A stretch of 64,000 nucleotides of DNA, taken from the NCBI GenBank assembly GCA_963836425.1, contig CAWIJJ010000010.1:124001-188000 (forward strand), in the 5' to 3' direction. Origin of the DNA: CAWIJJ01 sp963836425. Its GTDB lineage: Bacteria; Acidobacteriota; Terriglobia; Bryobacterales; Bryobacteraceae. This document shows positions 33,321 through 41,233 of the stretch, piece by piece. Under the pieces are notes generated by a model that saw only the letters and a list, made by a program, of their open reading frames with translations, ran no database searches and had not been told where the DNA came from. Numbering within the stretch: position 1 is the first letter of the stretch; each line of letters starts with the position of its first letter. Made by a program: the position numbers and the translations under genes.

Positions 33321-35341
33321 ATTTTCACCCAGGAATCGAGCCAGTCAACTACCGTGCGGTACCACAATATGCTGTTCTGGGGCTTGAGCACCCAGTGCCC
33401 CTCGTCGGGAAACAGCAAGAGCTTGGAAGGCACTTTCTGCATTTGCAGAGCCGTAAACAGCTGCAGTCCTTGCGTGTACGGCACGCGGAAATCCTGTTCG
33501 CCGTGAATCACCAGTGTGGGCGTGCGGAACTCTTTCACGTACTGGCTGGGAGACCACTTCTGGTAAACCTCCGGTTTCTCCCAAGGCGGCCCGCCGAATT
33601 CCCAGAGAGGAAACCACAGTTCTTCGGTCGCCCCGAACATGCTGGGCAGGTCGTACACACCGTCATGCGTGACCATCGCTTTGAAACGTTGCGTGTGGCC
33701 CAGCAGCCAGTCGATCATGTAGCCGCCGTAAGAAGCGCCGGCCGCCGTCAGCTTGGACGAATCCGCATAAGGCAGGTTGCCCACCACGTAGTCCGTAACG
33801 GCCATGATGTCTTCGAAAGCGTGGCCGCCCCAGTCGGAATTGATCTCGTCAGTGAACTTCTGGCCGTATCCGAACGATCCACGCGGGTTCGGCATCACGA
33901 CCACATAGCCCGCCGCGGCGAAGACCTGCTGGTTCCAGCGATAGCTCCAGGCGTGTCCCCAGGCGCCCTGCGGCCCGCCGTGGATCATCATCATCACGGG
34001 ATACTTTTTGCCGGGCTCGAATCCGTAAGGCTTCACCAGGAAGGAATGAATGCGCGTGTTATCCGGCGACGTGACCCAGAACTCTTCGAGCGGCATCGTC
34101 TGATAGGCATTCAGCACGGCATCGTTCAAGTGGGTAAGCGCCACCGGGGCGCCTCCGGTCGAAGCGGCGCGGTAGATCTCGTTCGGCGACGCGCCGGTCA
34201 TCTGCATGTAGACCATCGTTTTGCCGTCGCGCGTCAGTTGCATGTCGTCGAGTTCGTTGTCTCCGCCCGCCACCGCGTGGACCGCCCCACCGTTCACCGA
34301 AATCAGGCTGATGCCCTGGCGCCCGCGATCGCCGGTGGTGAAAAAGAGATTTGCCGAGTCCGGAGACCAGGTGAAACTGTTCACCTGCCGGTCCAGCGAG
34401 GCGGTCACCGGCGTCACTTTTCCGGTAGACCGTTCCAGCACCATCAGCTCCCACCGGTCGCTCTCGTACCCGGCGCGCTTCTGCGAGCGCCACGCGAGGT
34501 ACTTGCCGTCCGGCGAATACCTGGGACCGGAGTCGGCGCCCGGGTTGAACGTAATCTTGCGCGTCTCGCCGCCGTTGACCGGCACGACGAAAAGGTCCGA
34601 ATCCGTGCTGGTGGCGGGCGCCGGGTTGGTGTTTAGCGAATAGCAGACCTCCTGTCCGTCCGGCGCAATGTCGTAATCGTCCGGCCCGCCGAGCGAAAAC
34701 GGCGGAACGTCGCGATTGCCCGGCGTCAGGTCCCTCGCCGCTCCGCCCGTCACCGGAATCGCCAGCAGGTGGACCCGCCGCTTGGATTGCCATTGCGTCC
34801 AGTGCCGGTAGAGCAGGTCCGTGTAGATGCGGGCGTGCACCTTGCTGTTCCGGTCCGCCTCGAGATTTTTCCGGTTGCAGGCATCGTCGGCGCCGCACTC
34901 CGGATACACTTCGCTGGTGAAGAGGAGGTTCTTGCCATCCGGCGAGAACATCACGCCGCCGGCTTCGGTGGAGAGAAACGTGACCTGCTTCGCGTTGCTT
35001 CCGTCGGGATCCATCATCCAGATCTGCGATGTGCCGCTGCGATCGGAAACGTAAGCGATGCGTCTGGAGTCCGGGGCCCAGCGCGCGCGGCTGTTCGAAT
35101 CGCCGTCGCGCGTGACCTGTCGCGGCGCTCCCCCCGCGATGGGCACGGTCCAGATCTGCTGGGGCTTCTTGTTGGCCGCGACATCCACGCTTTGCACCGT
35201 GAACGAAACCACGTTGCCATCCGGCGAGATCTGCGGATCGCCGATACGCTTCAATTCCATGAGAGCGTTGACGTCGAACGGACGCTTCTGGGCCAGCGCG
35301 AGGGCGGCCGAAGCGAGCAGTAAAAGAATCCGGCGTCGCAT
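33317..35341 (-). CDS. S9 family prolyl oligopeptidase/acylaminoacyl-peptidase, exported
   Basis: From ATG 35341 the protein has 674 residues with a signal peptide (RILLLLASAALALAQ). The N-terminal part is a WD40-like TolB beta-propeller (GDPQISPDGNVVSFTV, RWAPDSRRIAYVSDRSG, PRYSPDGKYLAWRS). The C-terminal alpha/beta hydrolase has the nucleophile in GASYGGYMID, the Asp in HGEQDFRVP and the His in DEGHWVLK, a complete triad. It cleaves peptides after scavenging in the periplasm. First gene of the operon with M23, nucleoside hydrolase, GNAT and ADOP. Confidence 0.95.
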   Translation of the reverse strand: MRRRILLLLASAALALAQKRPFDVNALMELKRIGDPQISPDGNVVSFTVQSVDVAANKKPQQIWTVPIAGGAPRQVTRDGDSNSRARWAPDSRRIAYVSDRSGTSQIWMMDPDGSNAKQVTFLSTEAGGVMFSPDGKNLLFTSEVYPECGADDACNRKNLEADRNSKVHARIYTDLLYRHWTQWQSKRRVHLLAIPVTGGAARDLTPGNRDVPPFSLGGPDDYDIAPDGQEVCYSLNTNPAPATSTDSDLFVVPVNGGETRKITFNPGADSGPRYSPDGKYLAWRSQKRAGYESDRWELMVLERSTGKVTPVTASLDRQVNSFTWSPDSANLFFTTGDRGRQGISLISVNGGAVHAVAGGDNELDDMQLTRDGKTMVYMQMTGASPNEIYRAASTGGAPVALTHLNDAVLNAYQTMPLEEFWVTSPDNTRIHSFLVKPYGFEPGKKYPVMMMIHGGPQGAWGHAWSYRWNQQVFAAAGYVVVMPNPRGSFGYGQKFTDEINSDWGGHAFEDIMAVTDYVVGNLPYADSSKLTAAGASYGGYMIDWLLGHTQRFKAMVTHDGVYDLPSMFGATEELWFPLWEFGGPPWEKPEVYQKWSPSQYVKEFRTPTLVIHGEQDFRVPYTQGLQLFTALQMQKVPSKLLLFPDEGHWVLKPQNSILWYRTVVDWLDSWVKM

Positions 35342-35348
35342 AATGACG

Positions 35349-35354
35349 ATTGTA
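35349..35354 (-). promoter_or_regulatory. -10-like hexamer before the S9 peptidase start
   Basis: TACAAT on the minus strand ends 7 bases before the ATG at 35341, with no ribosome site between. Transcription would start at or next to the start codon. A TTGGCG lies 20 bases further upstream. Confidence 0.45.
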
Positions 35355-35605
35355 TCGAACCGCCGCCGCGCTCTCGCCAAAAAACCCCGCTGCCGGCTCG
35401 GAAAGTGCGCCGCCCGGGCAGCGTTTTTGCCGCACAATGTCTCTTATGATCAAGCCCCGGCATCATGATCGGCATGATCGGCTGCGGCCGTGATCACGCG
35501 GCCGTGCTGCAAGAAATTGTCGAGGCCGGGGCGCGATGGAAGGATGGCCGGTAAGGGCGCCAGCTTGCCGCGCATGACGGACGCGCCGGCTCGACGGGCA
35601 GGGAT
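35355..35605. other. intergenic stretch, short palindromes only
   Basis: No gene is visible. Nested palindromes around gatcatgatc, gatcggcatgatc and cgtgatcacg lie at about 35450-35505; they may be operator-like or simply a GATC-rich accident. Confidence 0.4.
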
Positions 35606-36253
35606 TTAAAGGCGGGTAGCGGGGTTGCCGGACTGCGCTTGCGCCGCCGGCCTGCCGGAACGAGACCGGTGCGATGCCAGCATGGCTTCACCTTGAAAGT
35701 CGAGCAATTCGAGTGCGCGCTTCACGGCCTCGGTCTCGACATCGAATTGGCTTTGTTTTGTCAATACGTCAATGTCGGCCATCGCGGGCACCTCCTCCTC
35801 CGCATTCTCGTCCAACAGGGAGGCGCGGAGGGCGCGGTTGGTTTGCAGGACGCGCAGTTCCTGAAGGGCGCGGTAGTAGGCGCGCTGGGCGCGGGCCTGA
35901 TAGCGGGACAGGCGGTCGAGAAGGCCGGCGGATTCGGGAGCGATGAGGGGATCGGACCCGGTGGTGAAGCACTCCGCTTCGATCCGGCGGAAGCGGCGCA
36001 GGTTCCAGGCGGCGTGCAGGATCTCGTCGAAGGTGATGGACTCGACGGCGCCCTGGGGGTCGAGTTCGGCGAGGAGGGAGCGGTGGAACTCGTCGAATTC
36101 AGCTCGTTCGTCAGGACGGACGATGAGGTGTTTGGCGGTGAGGCCATGGCGGACGGCGTTGTGCGCAACGCGGGCTTTGCCCTCGGGGGTGCGGGGTCCG
36201 GTGGAAAGGTGTGCGTTGGCGTGGTTGGCGTTGATTTGAGCGGCGGTGGCCAT
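35606..36253 (-). CDS. hypothetical protein with N-terminal NANAxxSTGPRTPEGK motif
   Basis: The 215 residues open with INANHANAHLSTGPRTPEGK and then NAVRHGLTAKHLIV, a motif I know from a large unnamed family that is multi-copy in Solibacter-like genomes and is often near mobile DNA. The rest is helical (SRYQARAQRAYYRALQELRV) with coiled-coil character. No catalytic site is evident. The function is not known; a mobile-element link is plausible because remnants of an integrative element begin just downstream. Confidence 0.65.
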   Translation of the reverse strand: MATAAQINANHANAHLSTGPRTPEGKARVAHNAVRHGLTAKHLIVRPDERAEFDEFHRSLLAELDPQGAVESITFDEILHAAWNLRRFRRIEAECFTTGSDPLIAPESAGLLDRLSRYQARAQRAYYRALQELRVLQTNRALRASLLDENAEEEVPAMADIDVLTKQSQFDVETEAVKRALELLDFQGEAMLASHRSRSGRPAAQAQSGNPATRL

Positions 36254-36390
36254 AAGGTACTCCTTCAGACCCGTGACGGTAGCACGCGAGCATAGGGGAG
36301 TCCGAAATTGGGCGGAGTAAGTGTGTGAAGGGAAAGGAAAGAAAGTGTGGAACGACGTGTCACCGTTTGGCGGCCAACGGGCCGAGCAGA

Positions 36391-36534
36391 CCCTCCACCG
36401 GAATTAATCTCCGCGGCTAAACGGCGTGCCTGTTCAGGGTCGGTACGTTCGTCCATTTGGCCATTCATGACGAGCGTGGTTGCCTTGATATTTTGCGCAA
36501 AGTGGAGAACGGAGCGTTCTTGAAGCGCCTCCCT
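36391..36534 (-). pseudogene. C-terminal fragment of an S9-like alpha/beta hydrolase
   Basis: One frame gives REALQERSVLHFAQNIKATT, then LVMNGQMDERTDPEQARRLA, which matches the end of an S9-type hydrolase: the catalytic-Asp loop (N-G-x-x-D-x-R-T-D) and the next helix. The remaining 90% of the gene, including the Ser nucleophile, is missing. It lies next to the element remnant and is probably debris from insertion. Confidence 0.55.
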
Positions 36535-36596
36535 TCCGCCCCCGGAATTGCCGGACACAGAGGACGGGCCATCTGCCACAGCCGGCGCTCAGAGAG

Positions 36597-36779
36597 TTGG
36601 TCGGTAGTTTCCCGCCCGAAAAGCGTCACACACTGGAAGTCAAAATCTCCCGTTTCAGGCGCGAGCCGAAGGACGCCTTGATCGCTAAGCTGGTTTCCTT
36701 GGAATACGCCGCCGCGAAGCAGAGAGATGTCGAAAATCGCTTGCGCGAAGAGATTCTTCGCCTGAGTTCGCCGCGATGA
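36597..36779 (+). CDS. small helical protein, possibly the end of a larger gene
   Basis: A TTG start gives 60 residues, but the same frame is open and codon-like further upstream (PALREL before VGSFPPEKRHTLEVK), so the true start may be lost. The C-terminal half is charged and helical (LVSLEYAAAKQRDVENRLRE). Its stop overlaps the start of the next gene (ATGA), which supports translation as a unit. No known domain. Probably belongs to the element remnant. Confidence 0.45.
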   Translation: MVGSFPPEKRHTLEVKISRFRREPKDALIAKLVSLEYAAAKQRDVENRLREEILRLSSPR

Positions 36780-37490
36780 ATGAGCCGCCGCCAAGACTGA
36801 AGCACCCCAGCGGTTGGTTCGCTGCCGGCCGTGAGGTCGCGCGGGGACTTGCGTTGCTGTCGGATGGCGCCTTCAAAGTGTATATCCATCTCTGCCTGAA
36901 CTCCGACCGCAGAACGGGACAACCGAGCGCTGAGCAGGGCCGCCTGGCAACGGCGTTGCGCAAGAGTGGCCGGTCGGTGGTGACATACCTGGACGAACTC
37001 CGACGCCAGGGAGTATGCAGCATTCAAGCCGCGGTGAACCAGCACCTCGGTGGTCAGATTGAGATCTGCGATGCGTTCTGGCCGTACGAGAAGGTGCGGC
37101 CTACGTCGAGCAAACGCGGCGATTGCTCCGCGCCCGGCGCTGCGTACGAAGCGAATTCGGCCCGGCCGACGAGCGACTGGCCGTGTCACTGTTCGAGCGG
37201 AACGTCTCGGTCGAGGATGTCGAGCACGCAGTACTGCTGGGGTGCGCGCGGAAGTATGTGGCCCTGATCCACCGGCAGAGCGGCGACTCAATCGTTAGCT
37301 TCAGCTATTTCCAGAACGTCATTGACGAGGCCCGTGAGTTGAAAATGTCGGCAGCGTACTGGCAGCATCTGCAAACGCGGGTGGACCGTCTCGAACAGCA
37401 GTGGACCCAGATGAAAGCAGGGGCGGCGAAGCGGGCTCCCTCATATCGGAATCAAAAGCCGACGCCGGGGTCAATGGAGCTGCGTTTTGA
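36776..37490 (+). pseudogene. replication-initiator-like/wHTH protein, frameshifted
   Basis: The first frame has 107 residues with a helical DNA-binding look: LKHPSGWFAAGREVARGLAL, FKVYIHLCLNSDRRTGQPSA, LRKSGRSVVTYLDELRRQGV, the arrangement of plasmid-type winged-helix initiators. After about 37097 the protein continues in another frame: AYVEQTRRLLRARRCVRSEF, then DERLAVSLFERNVSVEDVEH and VEHAVLLGCARKYVALIH, ending with a coiled coil (LQTRVDRLEQQWTQMKAG). One-base shift. I recall similar proteins on integrative elements of Acidobacteriota; the replication role is an inference. The exact 3' end is unclear. Confidence 0.6.
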
Positions 37491-37520
37491 GGCTCCAGGC
37501 TGTGGTTTCGCCTGTCTGGT

Positions 37521-38015
37521 ATGCTCGTCCAGTGCTTCAACACCGAAGTGGCAAAGGCGGCCGGGCTGGAGGGATTCGAACATGCCAAGTTCGAGCCGGT
37601 GGGTGTCGCCGACTGCGCGGGGGAGGTTCACGAATTTCATTTTCGTACCCACCTGTTCGGCCCTGGCGTCGCTCTGGACGCCTTCGAACTTCGCGACGGC
37701 TCTCCGGCCGGCTATCATTTCCAGATCATCGGTGATCCGGCGGACGATGTGCTTGTGCTGCTCGGGCGATTGATCCCGAAGATCCGGCGCGCCTTGTGCA
37801 TCAAATCTCTCGTGGATGGTGAGTTGGGATTGCAGATCGGCGACAATCGTGTCGTGCACGGAATGGTGGAGTCGGATCGTGATTACGATGGTCGCACGCC
37901 GCTTCTCATTATCGATGGCCGCGAGGTCACTTGGAACGAATTCGGCCGTATGCTAATGAGTTTTGAGGGATGGCAATTCAAACTGAATCTCGCCGATAAA
38001 AGCGAAGAATTATGA
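37521..38015 (+). CDS. hypothetical protein, element-associated
   Basis: The 164 residues are intact from ATG 37521. Recognisable stretches: EVHEFHFRTHLFGPGVALDA, FELRDGSPAGYHFQIIGD, LLGRLIPKIRRALCIKSLVD, TPLLIIDGREVTWNEFGRML. The pattern suggests a small beta/alpha domain; I believe it matches a domain of unknown function found on mobile elements, but I cannot name it with certainty. Placed between the broken initiator-like gene and the toxin-antitoxin pair. Confidence 0.6.
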   Translation: MLVQCFNTEVAKAAGLEGFEHAKFEPVGVADCAGEVHEFHFRTHLFGPGVALDAFELRDGSPAGYHFQIIGDPADDVLVLLGRLIPKIRRALCIKSLVDGELGLQIGDNRVVHGMVESDRDYDGRTPLLIIDGREVTWNEFGRMLMSFEGWQFKLNLADKSEEL

Positions 38016-38047
38016 GGCGCACGGTTCCCCGCCGGTCGCGCCAGGCC

Positions 38048-38341
38048 TTACGTCTGATGAATCGCCTTCACCGCCAGTTGTGGCTCGTACGCGATGATCC
38101 TCAATAGCGCCGCGGCCGGCCCAGTTGGACGGCGGCGGTTCTGCTCCCAGTTCTGCAAGGTCTTCACGCTGACGCCAATCAGGCTCGCGAACTCCGACTG
38201 TGACAGGCTGGTTCGTTCGCGAATCGCCCGTATCCCGGAAGGCCCGACTTCAAACCGACGCGAGGGTTTCTTTTGACCACGGAGAATCGCTCCGCCTTCG
38301 CGCACGCTTTCCAGCAGTTCTTCAAACATTTTCGGTTTCAT
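38048..38341 (-). CDS. HigA/NadS-like antitoxin, HTH-XRE
   Basis: The 97 residues hold one XRE-type helix-turn-helix (IRAIRERTSLSQSEFASLIG, then VSVKTLQNWEQNRRRPTGPA), with the N-terminal MFEELLESVREGGAILRGQ typical of antitoxins of the HigA/NadS type. It binds and neutralises the toxin encoded just upstream and usually represses the pair. Its start overlaps the toxin stop by 20 bases, so translation is coupled. The order toxin-then-antitoxin fits HigBA. Confidence 0.9.
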   Translation of the reverse strand: MKPKMFEELLESVREGGAILRGQKKPSRRFEVGPSGIRAIRERTSLSQSEFASLIGVSVKTLQNWEQNRRRPTGPAAALLRIIAYEPQLAVKAIHQT

Positions 38342-38666
38342 CCCTGAACTCCTCCTTGACTACTTTGGCGAGCTGCGCAACCTGCTTCGGGGTCAGATCA
38401 GCCGATACGTTTTTCGGGTACGCGAAGAGCAGCAGGATCACTTCTTTCCGAACCGCCCAGTAGTAGATGACGCGGGCACCTCCGCGCTTGCCGCGCGAGC
38501 CAACCGCCACCCGAATCTTCCGTATTCCGCCGCCACCCTTAATGCGAGCGCCGAGGCCTGGATTTGCCGCCAGCCGAGACTGAAAGGTCCCGTAATCTTC
38601 ATCGCCGAGCAGCGCCGTGATCTGTCTCGTGAAGATGGAAGTCTCGATCAGCTCCACTTGCTTCAA
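38322..38666 (-). CDS. HigB/RelE-like toxin
   Basis: The 114 residues fit the HigB group of RelE-type ribonucleases: an N-terminal helical pair (SIFTRQITALLGDEDYGTFQ), NPGLGARIKGGGGIRKIRVA, GKRGGARVIYYWAVRKEVIL and FAYPKNVSADLTPKQVAQLA, the classical strand-helix end. These toxins cut mRNA on the ribosome. Co-encoded with an XRE antitoxin (38048-38341), a common stabiliser of mobile elements, here inside an element remnant. Confidence 0.9.
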   Translation of the reverse strand: MKQVELIETSIFTRQITALLGDEDYGTFQSRLAANPGLGARIKGGGGIRKIRVAVGSRGKRGGARVIYYWAVRKEVILLLFAYPKNVSADLTPKQVAQLAKVVKEEFRDETENV

Positions 38667-38717
38667 TTATCCGCCAGTGGCGGATAGTCGTCAAGGAGAC
38701 CGCCGAAAGGAACAGAT

Positions 38718-39577
38718 ATGAGGATTCAAGGAAAGCTCCGGCTCGGATATTTTCCGCTGCCTCTTACCGAAGCCCGGCACATCCGGGCCTGCCTGCGCTA
38801 TCCAACTTCGCCGCTCTCCGCGATCGATCCCTGTATCGGGGACGGGGCTGCGTTCTTGACCATTACGGGAGAATCGTGCGCGCGCCGGTACGGAATCGAG
38901 TTGGATGCGTATCGCGCGGAACAAGCGGCCGCCGCTGTCGATGAGTTGATTCATGGCGATTGCCTCGATGTGAACTGTCCCGTTGAGTCCTGCGGACTGG
39001 CTTTCTTAAATCCACCTTCCGATTGACGGATCCGGAGTCCGCGCGCTACCGACAGGTGGTGGTTTTCGCGACACGCCGCAGCCGCCGAGAACGTGAGCAG
39101 TTGCGGGACGACGATATCGCGGCGCGGCGCGCTCAGTTCGCAAGCATCGGAGGAAATTATGCGCAACTCGCTCCGCTGGGCGACGTCGGCGGGCCGATGT
39201 ACGATGTTCCCGAGAGCGGTCCGGCCAAGCTGGAATATCGCGGCCTTCCGCTCGACGAGATCGAGGACTTGCTTCCGGCCTCTTCGGCCTACCGCCAGGC
39301 TGCTCGAATCCTCTTTCCCGAGCCAGCCGTTGTCACAGGGTGCCCGTTGACGCCGCTGCATGGCGGTCACGTGGCGCTATGCGCCGTAAGTGGCATGTTG
39401 AACGGGAGCTTCGGCACCGGCGAGCGTCGGCATATTGCAGTTTGGCAACCAGTCAAAGTCGTCGATCGCTCGGAGGAAACACTTGAAGATGGCACGATCG
39501 TTCAGCGTGAGCGTGAGAGATTCACCAACGAACTGACGCTGGCATACGCGTCGGGAGAGACCGCCATATTGCGGTGA
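38718..39577 (+). pseudogene. DUF6094-type SAM-dependent DNA methylase, internal deletion
   Basis: The first frame (102 residues) has a methylase start: KLRLGYFPLPLTEARHIRAC, the SAM site AIDPCIGDGAAFLTI, and ends AFLNPPSD before a stop; NPP is the DNA-methylase catalytic motif. A second frame resumes at once with LTDPESARYRQVVVFATRRS, the C-terminal part, and runs to 39577 (DELTLAYASGE-type end). In intact relatives of this type on integrative elements, about 80-100 residues lie between these parts. The gene is therefore dead. It is a typical cargo gene of integrative elements. Confidence 0.75.
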
Positions 39578-39696
39578 TCCCTTCCGTAACCCACCCGGGG
39601 CGCGAACCGCAGACGCTAGCGACCAGTGAGGAGAGATCTGAAGGATGGAGAAATTGTAGAACAAAGCGGGGTCTCATGATCGTTTGATAGCCGGCA

Positions 39697-39888
39697 TTGA
39701 AGAAATGCCAGGCACTGAAGAGGATACAGCTGTCAGAGGCGTTCCGGAAGAGTTCGAAGCCGGCCGTGAAGGTCTCCTCGCGGCGCTTCCAGGCGTCCGC
39801 AGAGGATTTCTGCTCGGAGGTCGAAGTGTCGTACGCCGGCAGCAGCAGGTATCTGGATCTGGCTCGCCGGTGCGAGAGCAGACGATAG
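39697..39888 (+). CDS. small hypothetical protein or fragment
   Basis: A TTG-started frame of 63 residues with good third-position GC bias and even amino-acid usage (KKCQALKRIQLSEAFRKSSK, VSYAGSSRYLDLARRCESRR). There is no ribosome site and no known domain. It may be a real small gene, or the tail of a lost gene. It lies between the methylase remnant and the HU/TIR pair, on the other strand from the latter. Confidence 0.3.
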   Translation: MKKCQALKRIQLSEAFRKSSKPAVKVSSRRFQASAEDFCSEVEVSYAGSSRYLDLARRCESRR

Positions 39889-39903
39889 CCAGTTGGTGCC
39901 CCT

Positions 39904-40470
39904 TCATGGCGTGTGCCCGCGCCGGCGCGCGAGTTCCTTGCGCATCATCGCGAGAAGCTGCCGAATACCCCGTTCCCATGCCGGAAACAGGTCCACGTAC
40001 TGGTATTCGCGGCTGATCCTGTCCGGGACAGCGCAGCCATCCAGCCGGACCGGTACGACGAACACTTCGTCGAGGGGCGCGCGCCGCGCGCAGTCCAGGG
40101 CGTAGCGGACCTCGGCTTGGAATTCGCCGCGCTTGTTCACCGAATTTTCCGAGAAGCAGGCGAGGAAGAAGTCCGACGTCTCGATCGCGCGCTCGATGGC
40201 GCGCGGCCAATTCTGCCCGGGCAGCAGTTTCCGCACGTCCATCCACGGGCTGAAGCCCCGTTCGCCGAGTTCGGTGAACAGGCGCCCGGCGGCCTCCTGA
40301 TCTTCGCTCGCATAGGCCAGAAACACCTGCGGGATGCCGTCCGGCTCGAACTTGAAGCCGTGTTTCGGATCGGGCGAAAACACGCCGAGTCCGTCGATTT
40401 CCACCGTTTTACCCGCGTTCAGGCCGGAAATCACGATCTGGGCGAGGGCTTCGGGAGAGGGGTCATTCAT
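39904..40470 (-). CDS. HU-like/TIR domain fusion protein
   Basis: From ATG 40470 the protein has 188 residues. Residues 7-43 (EALAQIVISGLNAGKTVEID, then GLGVFSPDP and GFKFEP) look like the strand region of an HU/IHF subunit without the DNA-grasping arm. Residues 47-180 are a TIR_2 domain: PQVFLAYASEDQEAAGRLFT, FSPWMDVRKLLPGQNW, FFLACFSENSVNKRGEF and a Glu at about 120 in FQAEVRYAL, where TIR NADases have their catalytic Glu. TIR proteins act in anti-phage systems by NAD breakdown or signalling. It overlaps the small HU-like gene by eight bases, so both are made together. Confidence 0.8.
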   Translation of the reverse strand: MNDPSPEALAQIVISGLNAGKTVEIDGLGVFSPDPKHGFKFEPDGIPQVFLAYASEDQEAAGRLFTELGERGFSPWMDVRKLLPGQNWPRAIERAIETSDFFLACFSENSVNKRGEFQAEVRYALDCARRAPLDEVFVVPVRLDGCAVPDRISREYQYVDLFPAWERGIRQLLAMMRKELARRRGHTP

Positions 40471-40672
40471 GCTTCGCCGCGCGCTCCTTTTCGAACCGGA
40501 CGAGGCCATTTCTTTGCGGCAAGAACCTGCCCAAACCGGGTAGGGGCGCTTCCTTTCCGGCTCTTAGATTGGACAGAATCTGGTGTACCACCCGGTCCAG
40601 GCGGTCGGCCGCTTCCGCTTCGCTCACATTGGCCGCGCGGGCCAGGCGCTTTGCCATCTCCGGCTTCTTCAT
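40463..40672 (-). CDS. short HU-family DNA-binding-like protein
   Basis: The 69 residues match an HU subunit start: KKPEMAKRLARAANVSEAEA, DRLDRVVHQILSNLRAGKEA, then PLPGLGRFLPQ, the loop after strand 1, and a short end VRFEKERA. HU is about 90 residues; the DNA arm (R-N-P region) is missing, so it may dimerise without wrapping DNA in the usual way. GGAGGCGGA precedes the ATG. The same HU-like module occurs in the TIR protein behind it, so the two could pair through this fold. Confidence 0.8.
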   Translation of the reverse strand: MKKPEMAKRLARAANVSEAEAADRLDRVVHQILSNLRAGKEAPLPGLGRFLPQRNGLVRFEKERAAKHE

Positions 40673-40898
40673 TCCGCCTCCAGCCTACCAGCAGGCGGTG
40701 CCCAAAACGCCCTCGCCCAACCAGCCCGGCCGCGCCAAGTTTCTCATTTGAAAAGCCGGATTAACCCTGAAAATTTTTCCAAACTGCTGTGAACGCAAAA
40801 TGAAATGGTTTTAATTGCATCTTAAGGCGCCGTTCATCACGCAACTTTAGGATGTATCCAGACGACCACTCGTCACCTCACAAGGAGACACCACAAAC

Positions 40899-41066
40899 AT
40901 GAAAAAACTGATGACCCTCACCCTTGGCATGGCCTTGGCATTCGGCGCCGTGTCCGCAGTATTCGGCCAGCAGGAACCGCCGAAGAAGGAAGAGCCTGCC
41001 AAGAAGAAAAAGAACGCCCCCAAGAAAAAGGCCCCCAAGAAGGGCGAAGAAGAAAAGAAGGGCTAG
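40899..41066 (+). CDS. small exported Lys-rich protein
   Basis: Only 55 residues. AAGGAG 10 bases before the ATG and a good signal peptide (KKLMTLTLGMALAFGAVSA) support it. The mature part is about 30 residues, nearly all Lys, Pro and Glu (QQEPPKKEEPAKKKK, KAPKKGEEEKKG). It is small and strongly charged, so it may be a cell-envelope or polyanion-binding peptide. The spacer before it (40673-40898) is AT-rich and could hold its promoter. No family recognised. Confidence 0.65.
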   Translation: MKKLMTLTLGMALAFGAVSAVFGQQEPPKKEEPAKKKKNAPKKKAPKKGEEEKKG

Positions 41067-41233
41067 TTCCGGTCTCGAAGCTTCCCGGAAGGAGCCGCGT
41101 TGTATTGAAGGATGCGCGCGGCTCTACGATTCGTGAAGTCTTGAACCTGCCCCCGTCTCCTGTTGGTCGTTTCCGCCCGTAACGCCTCCAAACTCTCGTA
41201 ACCGCATTCCGCTCGACCGCGCCCCAACTTTCG

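Noticed and set aside
35440..35520. CRISPR-like or origin-like repeats
   Set aside because: GATC-rich palindromes are short and not regularly spaced; no DnaA boxes or spacers.
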